Assembly (NCBI GenBank): GCA_009929615.1
Contig: SAAB01000037.1
Coordinates: forward strand, 1-33,073
Direction of reading: 5' to 3'
Length of the DNA: 33,073 bases
From: Clostridia bacterium
GTDB taxonomy: Bacteria > Bacillota > Clostridia > Lachnospirales > Lachnospiraceae
This document shows positions 24,589 to 32,057 of this stretch, one piece after another. Position numbers and translations under genes: made by a program. The notes beneath the pieces were generated by a model. The model saw only the letters and a list, made by a program, of their open reading frames with translations. It did not search any database and was not told the origin of the DNA. The first letter of the stretch is position 1, and each line of letters starts with the position of its first letter.

Positions 24589-25914
24589 TTACTGATTATC
24601 CATTCTGGTAATTCCTATGTCCTCAAGATGCTTTAATGTACGCCGTTTAAAAGCCCCTTTATCTATAGGTGCTGTCAAAATATCTGCAACCTTCGCCATC
24701 ATAGCCTGCTGATACTGTCTAAGTTCTCCTTCCGGACAGATAGCAAGAACGTTTTCCATCCGAATACCCTCTGTTTCCGAAATTTCTTTCCAAAACTGTT
24801 CCAGTTCTTCATCAGGATCCGTAGCATCTACATAAGCAACCACACATTCTTCAAGTGTGCTTTTTTTCATTCGTTTCAATTCCTTTAAATCAAGGACTTC
24901 TACAATACGCAACTCCAATGGAACAAGGGCATGAACCGCACTGCATACGCTGCGATTACGCCCAAGCAGCAATGCTGTCGGCCGTTCATCATCCGTCAGA
25001 TTAATAGGCTCCTTACCATATTCCTGATATCTGGCTTTTCCACTATCCTTCGCCATATAAAGTGCTTCATCTGCTTTTTCAAAGAGTTCATCATAGTGGA
25101 ATGGTTTGGAATCATTGGTGACAAAGCCAATACTCAGAGAAACATTCTCAGGGATTGTCAGATTCGGTTTATATTTCATTATCTGAACCAGCTCATTTAC
25201 CTTTGTACGCACAAGTTCCAAAGAAGGTACATCCTGCATTAAAACAATAAATTCATCTCCACCAATACGCCCTACAATATCCGTTTTACGGAAATGACTC
25301 GAAATCAGGTCCGCTACAATACGAATCGTGTGATCTCCTGCAAGATGTCCTGAGGTATCATTAATCGATTTAAAATTATCGATATCAATTAGAATCAAAG
25401 CATGAAGTTCCTCTGGTTTTGACTGTAAAACCTCTTCAACTAATTTTTCAGATGTCGTTTTATTATAAAGGGACGTCATCTGATCCAATGCCGCCTTTGT
25501 CTTTAGCTTTTCCGCCTCTAATTCAACAGAAAGCAGGCGCTGATGAGAGGCCATAACATTGTCCACTCTGGAAAGCACAATTTCCGGAATAAAGGGTTTA
25601 TTCACATAGTCATTTGCTCCCAGCTTAAATGCACGAATCTGGTCTTCCATAGCACCACTGCTTGTAATAACAACAACCGGTATATTTCTGGCATATTCAA
25701 GTTCTGCCCGTGCTTCCAGAACATCAAAGCCATCCATCACAGGCATAATCAGATCTAAGAGGATTACATCCACATTATCCCGACATATTTCCAGAGTTTC
25801 CAGAGCCTCTTTACCGTTATTTGCTTCTAAAATTGTATACTTATCCGAGAAAAGTATTTTTAAAATTTCCCGGTTCATCTCATTATCGTCGACAATAAGT
25901 ATTGTATTCTCCAT
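24589..25914 (-). CDS. Response-regulator diguanylate cyclase (REC-GGDEF) with extra C-terminal domain
   Basis: A 441-aa protein counted from the ATG at 25914. An in-frame TTG one codon earlier is possible; GGGAGTG fits the ATG better. REC (1-120) keeps VDDN, acceptor D54 (numbering from this ATG) and KPF. The GGDEF domain is intact (IGGDEF near 217-222) with an I-site RKTD five residues before it, so it should make c-di-GMP from GTP with feedback inhibition. The last 120 residues (from about RPTALLLGRNRSV) look like a degenerate receiver fold (beta strands VVAYVDATD, VLAICPEG), lacking clear acceptor and lysine. It is likely a phosphorelay output, 20 bp from its neighbours on both sides. Confidence 0.93.
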   Translation of the reverse strand: MENTILIVDDNEMNREILKILFSDKYTILEANNGKEALETLEICRDNVDVILLDLIMPVMDGFDVLEARAELEYARNIPVVVITSSGAMEDQIRAFKLGANDYVNKPFIPEIVLSRVDNVMASHQRLLSVELEAEKLKTKAALDQMTSLYNKTTSEKLVEEVLQSKPEELHALILIDIDNFKSINDTSGHLAGDHTIRIVADLISSHFRKTDIVGRIGGDEFIVLMQDVPSLELVRTKVNELVQIMKYKPNLTIPENVSLSIGFVTNDSKPFHYDELFEKADEALYMAKDSGKARYQEYGKEPINLTDDERPTALLLGRNRSVCSAVHALVPLELRIVEVLDLKELKRMKKSTLEECVVAYVDATDPDEELEQFWKEISETEGIRMENVLAICPEGELRQYQQAMMAKVADILTAPIDKGAFKRRTLKHLEDIGITRMDNQ

Positions 25915-25934
25915 CAAGTTTCACTCCCTATGAC

Positions 25935-26528
25935 TCATTTTTTTTGAGAAAATGCTGCTGTAATTTTATCAGCCTCTTTATGTATATCTTCTGCCATTTC
26001 AGCAATCAGTTTCGGATTATCCTTGCTGTAATCAATAATCATTGCAATTTTATGTAATTTCTCCGCTGAAGCACTTACCGCAGCCGCCAGCCGTTCATTC
26101 TGAATCGAACTAAGCGCACCGCCATTATCCTGTTTCAACAAATCCTTTTCCTGCTGGGATTCTTTCATGGCCAGAATATTATCCAGCCGCTTCTGAATAA
26201 CAATAGGGTCATAAGGCTTTGATACAACGTCATCCGCGCCAAGAGCAAGGGCCTCTCTCTCTGTTTTCTCTTTCATAGAAGTGGCCACTAAAATACCCAT
26301 GTAAGGGTTCTTCTTTTCTACATTTAATAACTGTAATATCTGTAAGCCTGTCATTCCCGGCATTATGATATCTAAAAGTAATGCATCTACATGGGTAGAC
26401 CTCAATATCTCCATCGTTTCCATGCCGTCTTCGGCCTCCAGTACACTATAGGTACCATTCAGAAAACGTTTAATAACTGTGCGGTTCATTGCATCATCAT
26501 CCGCCACAAGCAGCACTTTCTTTTCCAT
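25935..26528 (-). CDS. Stand-alone response regulator receiver with helical tail
   Basis: A 197-aa protein. The REC domain (1-120) keeps the acidic cluster VADDD, acceptor D53 (LLLDIIMPG), T/S in ATSMK and K107 in SKPYDP. Residues about 125-197 are predicted helical and charged, with no DNA-binding or enzymatic motif and no HPt-type HxxKG. It may act as a phosphate sink or an intermediate receiver, or bind a partner through the tail. First gene of the tight six-gene run down to 14701, with GGGAGG 7 nt before the start. Transcription must pass the leader hairpin at 26552-26611. Confidence 0.9.
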   Translation of the reverse strand: MEKKVLLVADDDAMNRTVIKRFLNGTYSVLEAEDGMETMEILRSTHVDALLLDIIMPGMTGLQILQLLNVEKKNPYMGILVATSMKEKTEREALALGADDVVSKPYDPIVIQKRLDNILAMKESQQEKDLLKQDNGGALSSIQNERLAAAVSASAEKLHKIAMIIDYSKDNPKLIAEMAEDIHKEADKITAAFSQKK

Positions 26529-26551
26529 AACGAACCTCCCTTGTCACATGT

Positions 26552-26611
26552 AAAAAGGCATTCTCTGCGTTCTTTCATTACACTTGAGGAAATAAAAGCA
26601 GGAATGCCTTT
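26552..26611 (-). terminator. Leader hairpin with terminator character before the receiver gene
   Basis: AAAGGCATTC (26554-26563) plus CTGC pairs with GCAG plus GAATGCCTTT (26598-26611), giving a 14-bp stem with one bulged base and a 29-nt loop. On the minus strand the stem runs into TTTTT. It lies between a promoter (26668-26696) and the receiver start at 26528. It is also the only visible terminator for hybrid kinase A. Confidence 0.7.
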
Positions 26612-26667
26612 GCATATCAATATTTCTCCAAATCCATCTGTATTCGATTTCAGAACCAAGATTGGAA

Positions 26668-26696
26668 ATAATAACATCTTTGATAAAATTGTACAA
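26668..26696 (-). promoter_or_regulatory. Promoter of the six-gene phosphorelay/c-di-GMP operon
   Basis: On the minus strand TTGTAC (26691-26696), 17-bp spacer, TATTAT (26668-26673), located between the stop of kinase A and the leader hairpin. Boxes are good but not perfect. Confidence 0.6.
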
Positions 26697-26717
26697 CAAA
26701 ATCCCACAGATTTCAAC

Positions 26718-29531
26718 TTATGTATACAAAATACAACAATATTTTATCAAAGTTTCGTATAAATTAATTGCATCCACCGGTTTTGCAAGATGGGCATTCA
26801 TTCCTGCCTCTGCAGAAAGTTTCATATCATTCTCTGAAACATTTGCTGTCATGGCAATAATCGGAACTTTTTCTGCATCTTTACGCTTTAACCCACGGAT
26901 TGCCTTTGCCGCTTCAATACCATTCATAACAGGCATTCGAATATCCATAAGTACCGCATCATAATAATTCTCACCGGAGGAAACAAACATGTCCAGTCCT
27001 TCTTTTCCATCTTTCGCCCAAAAGACCTCACATCCCACACGTTCCAATAATTTTCTGGATATTTCAGCATTCAGGTGATGGTCTTCACATAGTAGAATCT
27101 TTTTGCCGGCTAATTTGTCCATTTCATCCGCCTTTTTCTGTTCTTTCTGTTTTACAAAACCTGCCGCTGTCTTTTCGTCCACAAGCGGAATATTTAAAAT
27201 CACAGTAAATTTTGAGCCCTTTTCCAGTTCGCTCTCGACTTCTATCCCTCCACCCATCAAATCAAGAAGGCTCTTTGTAATAGCCAGTCCAAGACCTGTG
27301 CCCGCATACTGGGCTGTCATATCATTTGCTTCCTGTTCATAAGGTGAAAAAATCTTGTGTTCAATATAATCCTTACTCATTCCAACACCATTATCTATAA
27401 TATGGAAAAGCATGTGGGCTGTGTCCGCTTTATAAGAAAGCACTTCCATAGAGAATATAACTTTTCCGCCCTGAGGTGTGAATTTAATGGCATTTGAAAT
27501 CAGATTAATAAATATCTGTTTTAACCGTACTTCATCGACATAAATATAGCCATCTAAGTTTGCATTCTTATTGACAATTTTAAAATCAACGCCCTTCTGC
27601 CGGGCCGTTGAACCTACCATAGCTACAATATTGTCCACAATCGTCCTGGTGCTATACACCACCGGAGACAGGGTCATCTTTCCGGCTTCAATACGCTGTA
27701 AATCCAAAATATCATTGATTAAGCTCAGCATGTATTCCCCTGAAGACTCAATCATCTCAATATTATGTCGGAGCGTATTCGTATCCGTTTCCCGCTTTGA
27801 AAGTTCTGTCATTCCCAGAATACCGTTCATTGGTGTCCGCATGTCATGACTCATTCTTGCAAAAAATTCCATCTTCGCATGATTTGCCTCTTCCAACTGG
27901 GCATTTTTCGCCGCAATTGCTTTCAAATTCTTTTTTTGAGCAGCCACATAGAGAAAAGCAGCTGTAATAACAAAAAGAACAAAGAGTGCTATAACACCAA
28001 TAATTACACGATTTCTATATAAATTTTCTTTAAAAGAATAGTCATAATTATCACTCAGGGTATATTCATTAACAATATTATTCACCTTTCGGGAATCCAT
28101 GGCTGCAATAGCTTTATTCAGAATTCCTGTGAGCATCGTAGCATCTTTCGATGTCCATAAGACATAATCTGCCGGAAAGGACTGACCATAGCTCATTGAT
28201 AAATCTGTATAAAATGGACTTTTTAGCCGATAGGCTGCAATATAATAATTCAGGAAACAGACATCCGCCTCCCCGGTCTGAACTGCCTTCAAACACTCAT
28301 CGATGGATGACTTGTAAACCGGCACGTAGTCTTCGACATATTGCTGGACTGCCACTTCCGAATTCTTATAATTCTCAATCAAAGCCACCCGATACTCCTG
28401 GTTATTGAAAAATGGCACCCCCGCCTTCGTAATGACAGACAGACTGGTGTCCAGAATAGGTCTTGAAACCTGTACCGTCTGATTGGCTGTATACCCTGTC
28501 TGTATGGCAGGCAGCACAATATCTACAAGGCCTTCCTCAAGGCTGTTCACCGGTGTGATTGCATTTGGCATCAGCTTATATTCCAGACTTACATTCATAC
28601 TCCGTGCTATAGCATTCATAAGTGCTACCGCAATTCCCTCAGGTCTTCCGGTTTCAGAATTTGTCCGAATAATTGGATAGCAGTCCTCCCAATAGCCCAC
28701 CTGCAGACTTGAAAGCTCCTGAATATAGGCTATCTCTTTTCTTGTAAACTGAGGCACATTGGAAATAACGCTGGTGCTGTAATATTCCTCGGCCAGTTCC
28801 TCTGCAAAATATGGATTCTCATTCCGAATCTGTACCATTGCCTCATTCAGTTCCTGGAGCATCTCCGTATTATCTTTGGATGTCATGAAATAGAAAGGGT
28901 CTGCGCCTTCCTTTCCAATAACTTTTAGATTCGTATGCAAAGCTAGACTGCCGCTGAGCATAATATCCACTTCACCGGATACAACAGCATTTAGGATAAC
29001 CTCTTCTTTAGCATATTCACGAGTATCATATATGAATCCATGTTCCTGGGCATAGGATTTAAAGAAACCTATCTGAAAACTGCCCGCCAGAACACCTACT
29101 GTTTTTCCGTTAAAGCCTTCATAATCATTATAATAAAGTTCATCATTATCCAGTCTTGTATAAAGTACTGTTTGTTCAACGCCATTGGGAATATCCGTAA
29201 AAGCATAAACCGCCTCACGTTCCGGAGTCCGCTGGGCCGTGCCCACAAAGTCTATTTCTCCGGTCTTTAACATCTCCAGACAATTTTCCCAGGTATCATA
29301 AACATACTCATATCTCCATCCCGTATATTGGGATACCCAGTTAAGTATTTCAACCCCATAGCCCGAATAAGTTCCATAACCGTTTTCTTCAATAAAAGAG
29401 CCGTAATCGATATAGCCAATTCTTATCACTTCTGTATCATCTGCCGCTTCAGCATTCGACGGCATATTCCCCCAGACTGCCAAAAAAAATACTACAAAAA
29501 CGAGAATTCGAGCCACTCGTCTTTTCTTCAT
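26718..29531 (-). CDS. BvgS-like hybrid histidine kinase A: two SBP sensors, TM, kinase, one receiver
   Basis: A 937-aa membrane sensor counted from the ATG at 29531, chosen because GGAGG lies 8 nt upstream; the ATG five codons earlier contains that ribosome site. Signal segment (5-29), two external SBP_bac_3 domains (about 34-255 and 270-490), a membrane helix (507-530), a short coiled linker, HisKA with SHDMRTPMN (H562). HATPase motifs LISNAIKF, DNGVGM and GTGLGL are intact. One canonical receiver follows (CEDHH, D863, K917). It has only one receiver, unlike kinases B and C. It lies upstream of the six-gene run and downstream of the GNAT gene. Confidence 0.94.
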   Translation of the reverse strand: MKKRRVARILVFVVFFLAVWGNMPSNAEAADDTEVIRIGYIDYGSFIEENGYGTYSGYGVEILNWVSQYTGWRYEYVYDTWENCLEMLKTGEIDFVGTAQRTPEREAVYAFTDIPNGVEQTVLYTRLDNDELYYNDYEGFNGKTVGVLAGSFQIGFFKSYAQEHGFIYDTREYAKEEVILNAVVSGEVDIMLSGSLALHTNLKVIGKEGADPFYFMTSKDNTEMLQELNEAMVQIRNENPYFAEELAEEYYSTSVISNVPQFTRKEIAYIQELSSLQVGYWEDCYPIIRTNSETGRPEGIAVALMNAIARSMNVSLEYKLMPNAITPVNSLEEGLVDIVLPAIQTGYTANQTVQVSRPILDTSLSVITKAGVPFFNNQEYRVALIENYKNSEVAVQQYVEDYVPVYKSSIDECLKAVQTGEADVCFLNYYIAAYRLKSPFYTDLSMSYGQSFPADYVLWTSKDATMLTGILNKAIAAMDSRKVNNIVNEYTLSDNYDYSFKENLYRNRVIIGVIALFVLFVITAAFLYVAAQKKNLKAIAAKNAQLEEANHAKMEFFARMSHDMRTPMNGILGMTELSKRETDTNTLRHNIEMIESSGEYMLSLINDILDLQRIEAGKMTLSPVVYSTRTIVDNIVAMVGSTARQKGVDFKIVNKNANLDGYIYVDEVRLKQIFINLISNAIKFTPQGGKVIFSMEVLSYKADTAHMLFHIIDNGVGMSKDYIEHKIFSPYEQEANDMTAQYAGTGLGLAITKSLLDLMGGGIEVESELEKGSKFTVILNIPLVDEKTAAGFVKQKEQKKADEMDKLAGKKILLCEDHHLNAEISRKLLERVGCEVFWAKDGKEGLDMFVSSGENYYDAVLMDIRMPVMNGIEAAKAIRGLKRKDAEKVPIIAMTANVSENDMKLSAEAGMNAHLAKPVDAINLYETLIKYCCILYT

Positions 29532-29585
29532 GGCATGAACCTCCATCCCCCAAAAACATCTTACCTATACTATTTCTATATAAAA

Positions 29586-29613
29586 AGTATAGCACAAAAA
29601 AAGTAAGAATCAA
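29586..29613 (-). promoter_or_regulatory. Possible internal promoter for kinase A
   Basis: On the minus strand TTGATT (29608-29613) and TATACT (29586-29591) have a 16-bp spacer. The -35 box overlaps the GNAT stop codon. If used, kinase A can be made without passing the riboswitch. Confidence 0.5.
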
Positions 29614-30131
29614 TCAATTGCTTTTTCCAGACAAACGAGCTGAACACCCTCAATTCCATTAAATTTACATGGCACTATCGACACTTCTGTATACCCGAGT
29701 TTCTTATACAGTTTTCTGGCCGTCTGATTCCTCTTATTAGTGTCCATGCGAAGATACCGGCATCCATGATCTAAGGCATATTTTTCATAAAAATCTACAA
29801 AGCTTGTGCCAAATCCATGACCACCCATTTGCGGAGAGACAACAAGTGTATGAAGAACCATCACTTCTTCATCCAAAGCCTTAAAATTCCAGGATGCATC
29901 CGAATACTCAGGCACCTGTATCTGATTAATCCGGCCAACTGCAACAATCCGTCCCCCAACCTCTTCCACAAACATATCCCCCGCTGCTATAGACGCTTTC
30001 GCTGTTGCCCGTGTCGGATAGATGGAACGCACCCAGCCAATCTTTGTCTCACCGGCTTCCTCCGCTGTATGAATCTCATTATATATAGCTGAAATATTAT
30101 CCAAATCCTCTAAATCTGCTTTTCGAAACAT
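29610..30131 (-). CDS. GNAT-family N-acetyltransferase
   Basis: A 173-aa GNAT protein. VLHTLVVSPQMGGHGFGTSFVDF (about 92-114) is the acetyl-CoA pyrophosphate-binding motif (Q-x-x-G-x-G type). YLRMDTNKRNQTARKLYKKLGYTEV is the motif B region with the conserved Asn and Tyr. The acceptor substrate is unknown. AGGAGAG lies just before the ATG at 30131. It is the first gene after the c-di-GMP riboswitch and its terminator, with no separate promoter seen in the 40 bp between, so its expression should depend on the riboswitch decision. Confidence 0.92.
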   Translation of the reverse strand: MFRKADLEDLDNISAIYNEIHTAEEAGETKIGWVRSIYPTRATAKASIAAGDMFVEEVGGRIVAVGRINQIQVPEYSDASWNFKALDEEVMVLHTLVVSPQMGGHGFGTSFVDFYEKYALDHGCRYLRMDTNKRNQTARKLYKKLGYTEVSIVPCKFNGIEGVQLVCLEKAID

Positions 30132-30173
30132 ATTCTCTCCTCATCCTGCAAATAAATCAAATATATACCATAC

Positions 30174-30200
30174 AAAAAGACACTGTCCTAAAACAGTGCC
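30174..30200 (-). terminator. Expression-platform terminator of the c-di-GMP riboswitch
   Basis: On the minus strand GGCACTGT (30193-30200) pairs with ACAGTGTC (30179-30186) across a 6-nt loop and runs into TTTTT. It starts about 8 nt after the riboswitch aptamer and 43 bp before the GNAT start, the usual place for a regulated terminator. Confidence 0.88.
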
Positions 30201-30208
30201 TACAATAT

Positions 30209-30276
30209 CATTGCAACCGGCTGCCATTTCACAGGCCCATAGCTTTGCGTCCCAGGATTTCTCCTGGTTTGCCTAC
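30209..30276 (-). promoter_or_regulatory. c-di-GMP-I (GEMM-I) riboswitch
   Basis: The minus strand carries the GEMM-I signature in order: GGCAAACC (30273-30266), a 4-bp AGGA/TCCT stem closed by a GAAA tetraloop, GGGACGCAAAGC (30253-30242), TATGGGCCT, a short loop, ATGGCAGCC and GGTTGC. The tetraloop, its receptor and the binding-pocket segments all match the known consensus. The closing stem GCAA/TTGC is short. A TATAAT at 30283-30288 sits just upstream, but the -35 match (inside the tRNA 3' end) is poor. The aptamer may therefore be transcribed from it or together with the tRNA. Whether c-di-GMP turns the GNAT gene on or off cannot be told. Confidence 0.95.
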
Positions 30277-30301
30277 TTATAAATTATATTCCGTTTATAA
30301 A

Positions 30302-30389
30302 CGGAGACGGTGGGATTCGAACCCACGTGCCGGTAACCCGACAAACTGATTTCGAGTCAGTCCCGTTATGGCCACTTCGGTACGTCTCC
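30302..30389 (-). tRNA. tRNA-Ser (anticodon CGA)
   Basis: A complete class II tRNA of about 88 nt. Acceptor stem GGAGACG/CGTCTCC, anticodon stem ACTGA/TCAGT with loop CTCGAAA (anticodon CGA, reads UCG), a long variable arm typical of tRNA-Ser, and T arm GTGGG-TTCGAAT-CCCAC. The CCA end is not encoded (GTTT follows). Confidence 0.97.
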
Positions 30390-30392
30390 ATA

Positions 30393-30427
30393 AATAACCG
30401 CTCTGATTTCAGGTCAGAACGGTTATT
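30393..30427 (-). terminator. Hairpin between the ROK gene and tRNA-Ser
   Basis: AATAACCG-C-TCTGA (30393-30406) pairs with TCAGA-A-CGGTTATT (30414-30427), 13 pairs with one mismatch. The minus-strand tail TTATTTATGG is a weak U-tract. It is the only terminator candidate for the rpiB-ROK operon, yet it lies downstream of the tRNA promoter. Confidence 0.6.
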
Positions 30428-30456
30428 ATTATACTACATATTCCTATGTTTTTCAA
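30428..30456 (-). promoter_or_regulatory. Promoter of tRNA-Ser
   Basis: On the minus strand TTGAAA (30451-30456), 17-bp spacer, TATAAT (30428-30433). Predicted start near 30421, about 32 nt before the tRNA 5' end. The transcript may run on into the riboswitch and GNAT gene. Confidence 0.8.
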
Positions 30457-30467
30457 ACAAATTTTTA

Positions 30468-31436
30468 TTATAACTCTGCATATCCGCCTGAAGCAATAAG
30501 CAGTGCACCTGCCAGAACAGCATCATCCAGAAAATAACTCTGCAAAATCTCATAACGGCCTTTATTAGCGATAAAGGCTAAGTCGTCTGTAAATCTGCGA
30601 AGCCGTTCGAAAAGAATGTCTCCCATCTTCGCAACACCACCGCCAATAACAATCCTGTCCACACCTTGTGCCGCCAGGACATTCGCTAAAGCCAAAGAAA
30701 AGGTCTGTCCGATTCGGTCCAATTCGGCATTGGCAAACCCATCACCTGCCTTTACAGCTTCTGCCAGATCCTGACAGCTTATCTGAGTCCTGTCCCCATC
30801 ATGTTTGCCTGTCAGAATCGAATCTCCCGGAATATAGCCCTCTTGACGTAATCTGGTTTCGATACTTCTACCTGAACAGATTAATTCGGTCCGTGTATAA
30901 GCCCCCGGCAAAGCTGAAGTCCAGTCGGGCACCAGCATATTCCCAAGATATGAAGCACCATAGCCACTGCCATCATAGTACTTCCCATGAATAAAGAGTC
31001 CACCGCCAATGCCTGTACCAATATTCGTGTAAAAAAAGTTCTCCGATTTCTGTCCGGCACCTTTATAGAGTTCGGCAAAGCCACCTGTCACTGTATCATT
31101 AACTACAATAACAGGAAGATTGAATGCCTTCTCAAACCATCGTTTCAATTCAAAATCTTTCCATCCCGGTACCTGCAAAGAAGAAAGGACTCGTCCTGTT
31201 GATGTTTCCAGCGGACCACCAAAACCCACGCCAATCGCCTCTATTTTTCCGGCATAGTTACACATAGAAAGATAGTCGTGTATATTCTCCGCAAGCCATT
31301 CCAAAATATCCTCCGCCCCACGACGGTATTGTAACCGTACCTGACGGCGGTCAAGAATCGTCCCATCAGAAAGTCCTATGGCTATCTGCTGCTTTGTTCC
31401 TCCGATTTCCACACCAATAAAGCGGGAATTATTCAT
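30468..31436 (-). CDS. ROK-family sugar kinase, likely hexokinase/allokinase-like
   Basis: A 322-aa ROK protein. The phosphate loop is GVEIGGTKQQ, the catalytic Asp is in VVNDTVTGG, and GTGIGGGLF and VIGGGVAKMGD are present. Two ROK hallmarks are missing. The usual AGEIGH segment reads ASYLGN, and the zinc motif CxCGxxGC is replaced by a stretch ending in ELICSGRSIE. It may still be an active kinase of a zinc-free subgroup. The ATG at 31436 overlaps the rpiB end by 8 bp, giving coupled translation; the longer frame reaching back to 31472 has no support. With rpiB and an AlsB-like binding protein nearby it is a candidate allose kinase. No DNA-binding domain, so it is not a NagC/XylR repressor. 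Confidence 0.9.
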   Translation of the reverse strand: MNNSRFIGVEIGGTKQQIAIGLSDGTILDRRQVRLQYRRGAEDILEWLAENIHDYLSMCNYAGKIEAIGVGFGGPLETSTGRVLSSLQVPGWKDFELKRWFEKAFNLPVIVVNDTVTGGFAELYKGAGQKSENFFYTNIGTGIGGGLFIHGKYYDGSGYGASYLGNMLVPDWTSALPGAYTRTELICSGRSIETRLRQEGYIPGDSILTGKHDGDRTQISCQDLAEAVKAGDGFANAELDRIGQTFSLALANVLAAQGVDRIVIGGGVAKMGDILFERLRRFTDDLAFIANKGRYEILQSYFLDDAVLAGALLIASGGYAEL

Positions 31437-31893
31437 GCCATTTTGCACCGTATTTTTCCTCAATATCAGCAAGCATTGCTACACGTACAGCATGTCTTCC
31501 ACCTTCATACTCAGCGGCAAAGAATTCATCTACAATCATTTTAGCCAGCTCAGAGCCAACAACTCTGGCTCCCATAGCAATGATATTCGCATTGTTGTGC
31601 TGTACCGTTAATCTTGCAGAGTATGGTTCACTGCATACTGCCGCACGGATACCCGGAACTTTATTCGCTGCCAGAGAAATACCAATACCTGTTCCACAGA
31701 TTAATACACCCTTTTCAACATCGCCACGCATAACTGCTTCTGCAACTTTCAAACCGGGTTCCGGATAATTCACTTTCACAGTTGGGTCGAATGCACCGTA
31801 ATCCACACATTCATAACCTTTCTCTGTTAAATGTTCCATTAAAATATTTTTTAATTCAATCGCTACATGGTCACAGCCAAATCCTACTTTCAT
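31429..31893 (-). CDS. rpiB: RpiB-family sugar-phosphate isomerase (ribose-5-P / allose-6-P)
   Basis: A 154-aa protein nearly the length of E. coli RpiB and close to it in motifs: FGCDHVA, LICGTGIGIS (catalytic Cys), KVPGIRAAVCSEPYSA, HNNANIIAMGARVVG and YEGGRH. RpiB interconverts ribose-5-P and ribulose-5-P and also isomerises allose-6-P to allulose-6-P. Context with an AlsB-like binding protein and a ROK kinase favours the allose role, which is inference. GGAGG precedes the ATG at 31893. First gene of a two-gene operon with the ROK kinase. Confidence 0.95.
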   Translation of the reverse strand: MKVGFGCDHVAIELKNILMEHLTEKGYECVDYGAFDPTVKVNYPEPGLKVAEAVMRGDVEKGVLICGTGIGISLAANKVPGIRAAVCSEPYSARLTVQHNNANIIAMGARVVGSELAKMIVDEFFAAEYEGGRHAVRVAMLADIEEKYGAKWHE

Positions 31894-31942
31894 CGTCTAT
31901 ACCTCCAACATAAAATTTAATTTTTGTGTTTACATCTTTTTT

Positions 31943-31971
31943 AGTATAGCATATTCCTTTCAAGGCTTCAA
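31943..31971 (-). promoter_or_regulatory. Promoter of the rpiB-ROK operon
   Basis: On the minus strand TTGAAG (31966-31971), 17-bp spacer, TATACT (31943-31948), after the terminator of the binding-protein gene and about 50 bp before rpiB. Confidence 0.7.
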
Positions 31972-31986
31972 TCGTCAGCATAGAGA

Positions 31987-32012
31987 AAGAGACCGGAAAA
32001 ATCCGGTCTCTT
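31987..32012 (-). terminator. Terminator after the AlsB-like gene
   Basis: Perfect 11-bp stem AAGAGACCGGA (31987-31997) / TCCGGTCTCTT (32002-32012) with a 4-nt loop. The U-tract on the minus strand is interrupted (TTTCTCT), so some read-through into rpiB is possible. Confidence 0.8.
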
Positions 32013-32057
32013 CAGAGGTTATCCTTACAGATATTCGCAACCCTCTTTGCCTTTTAT

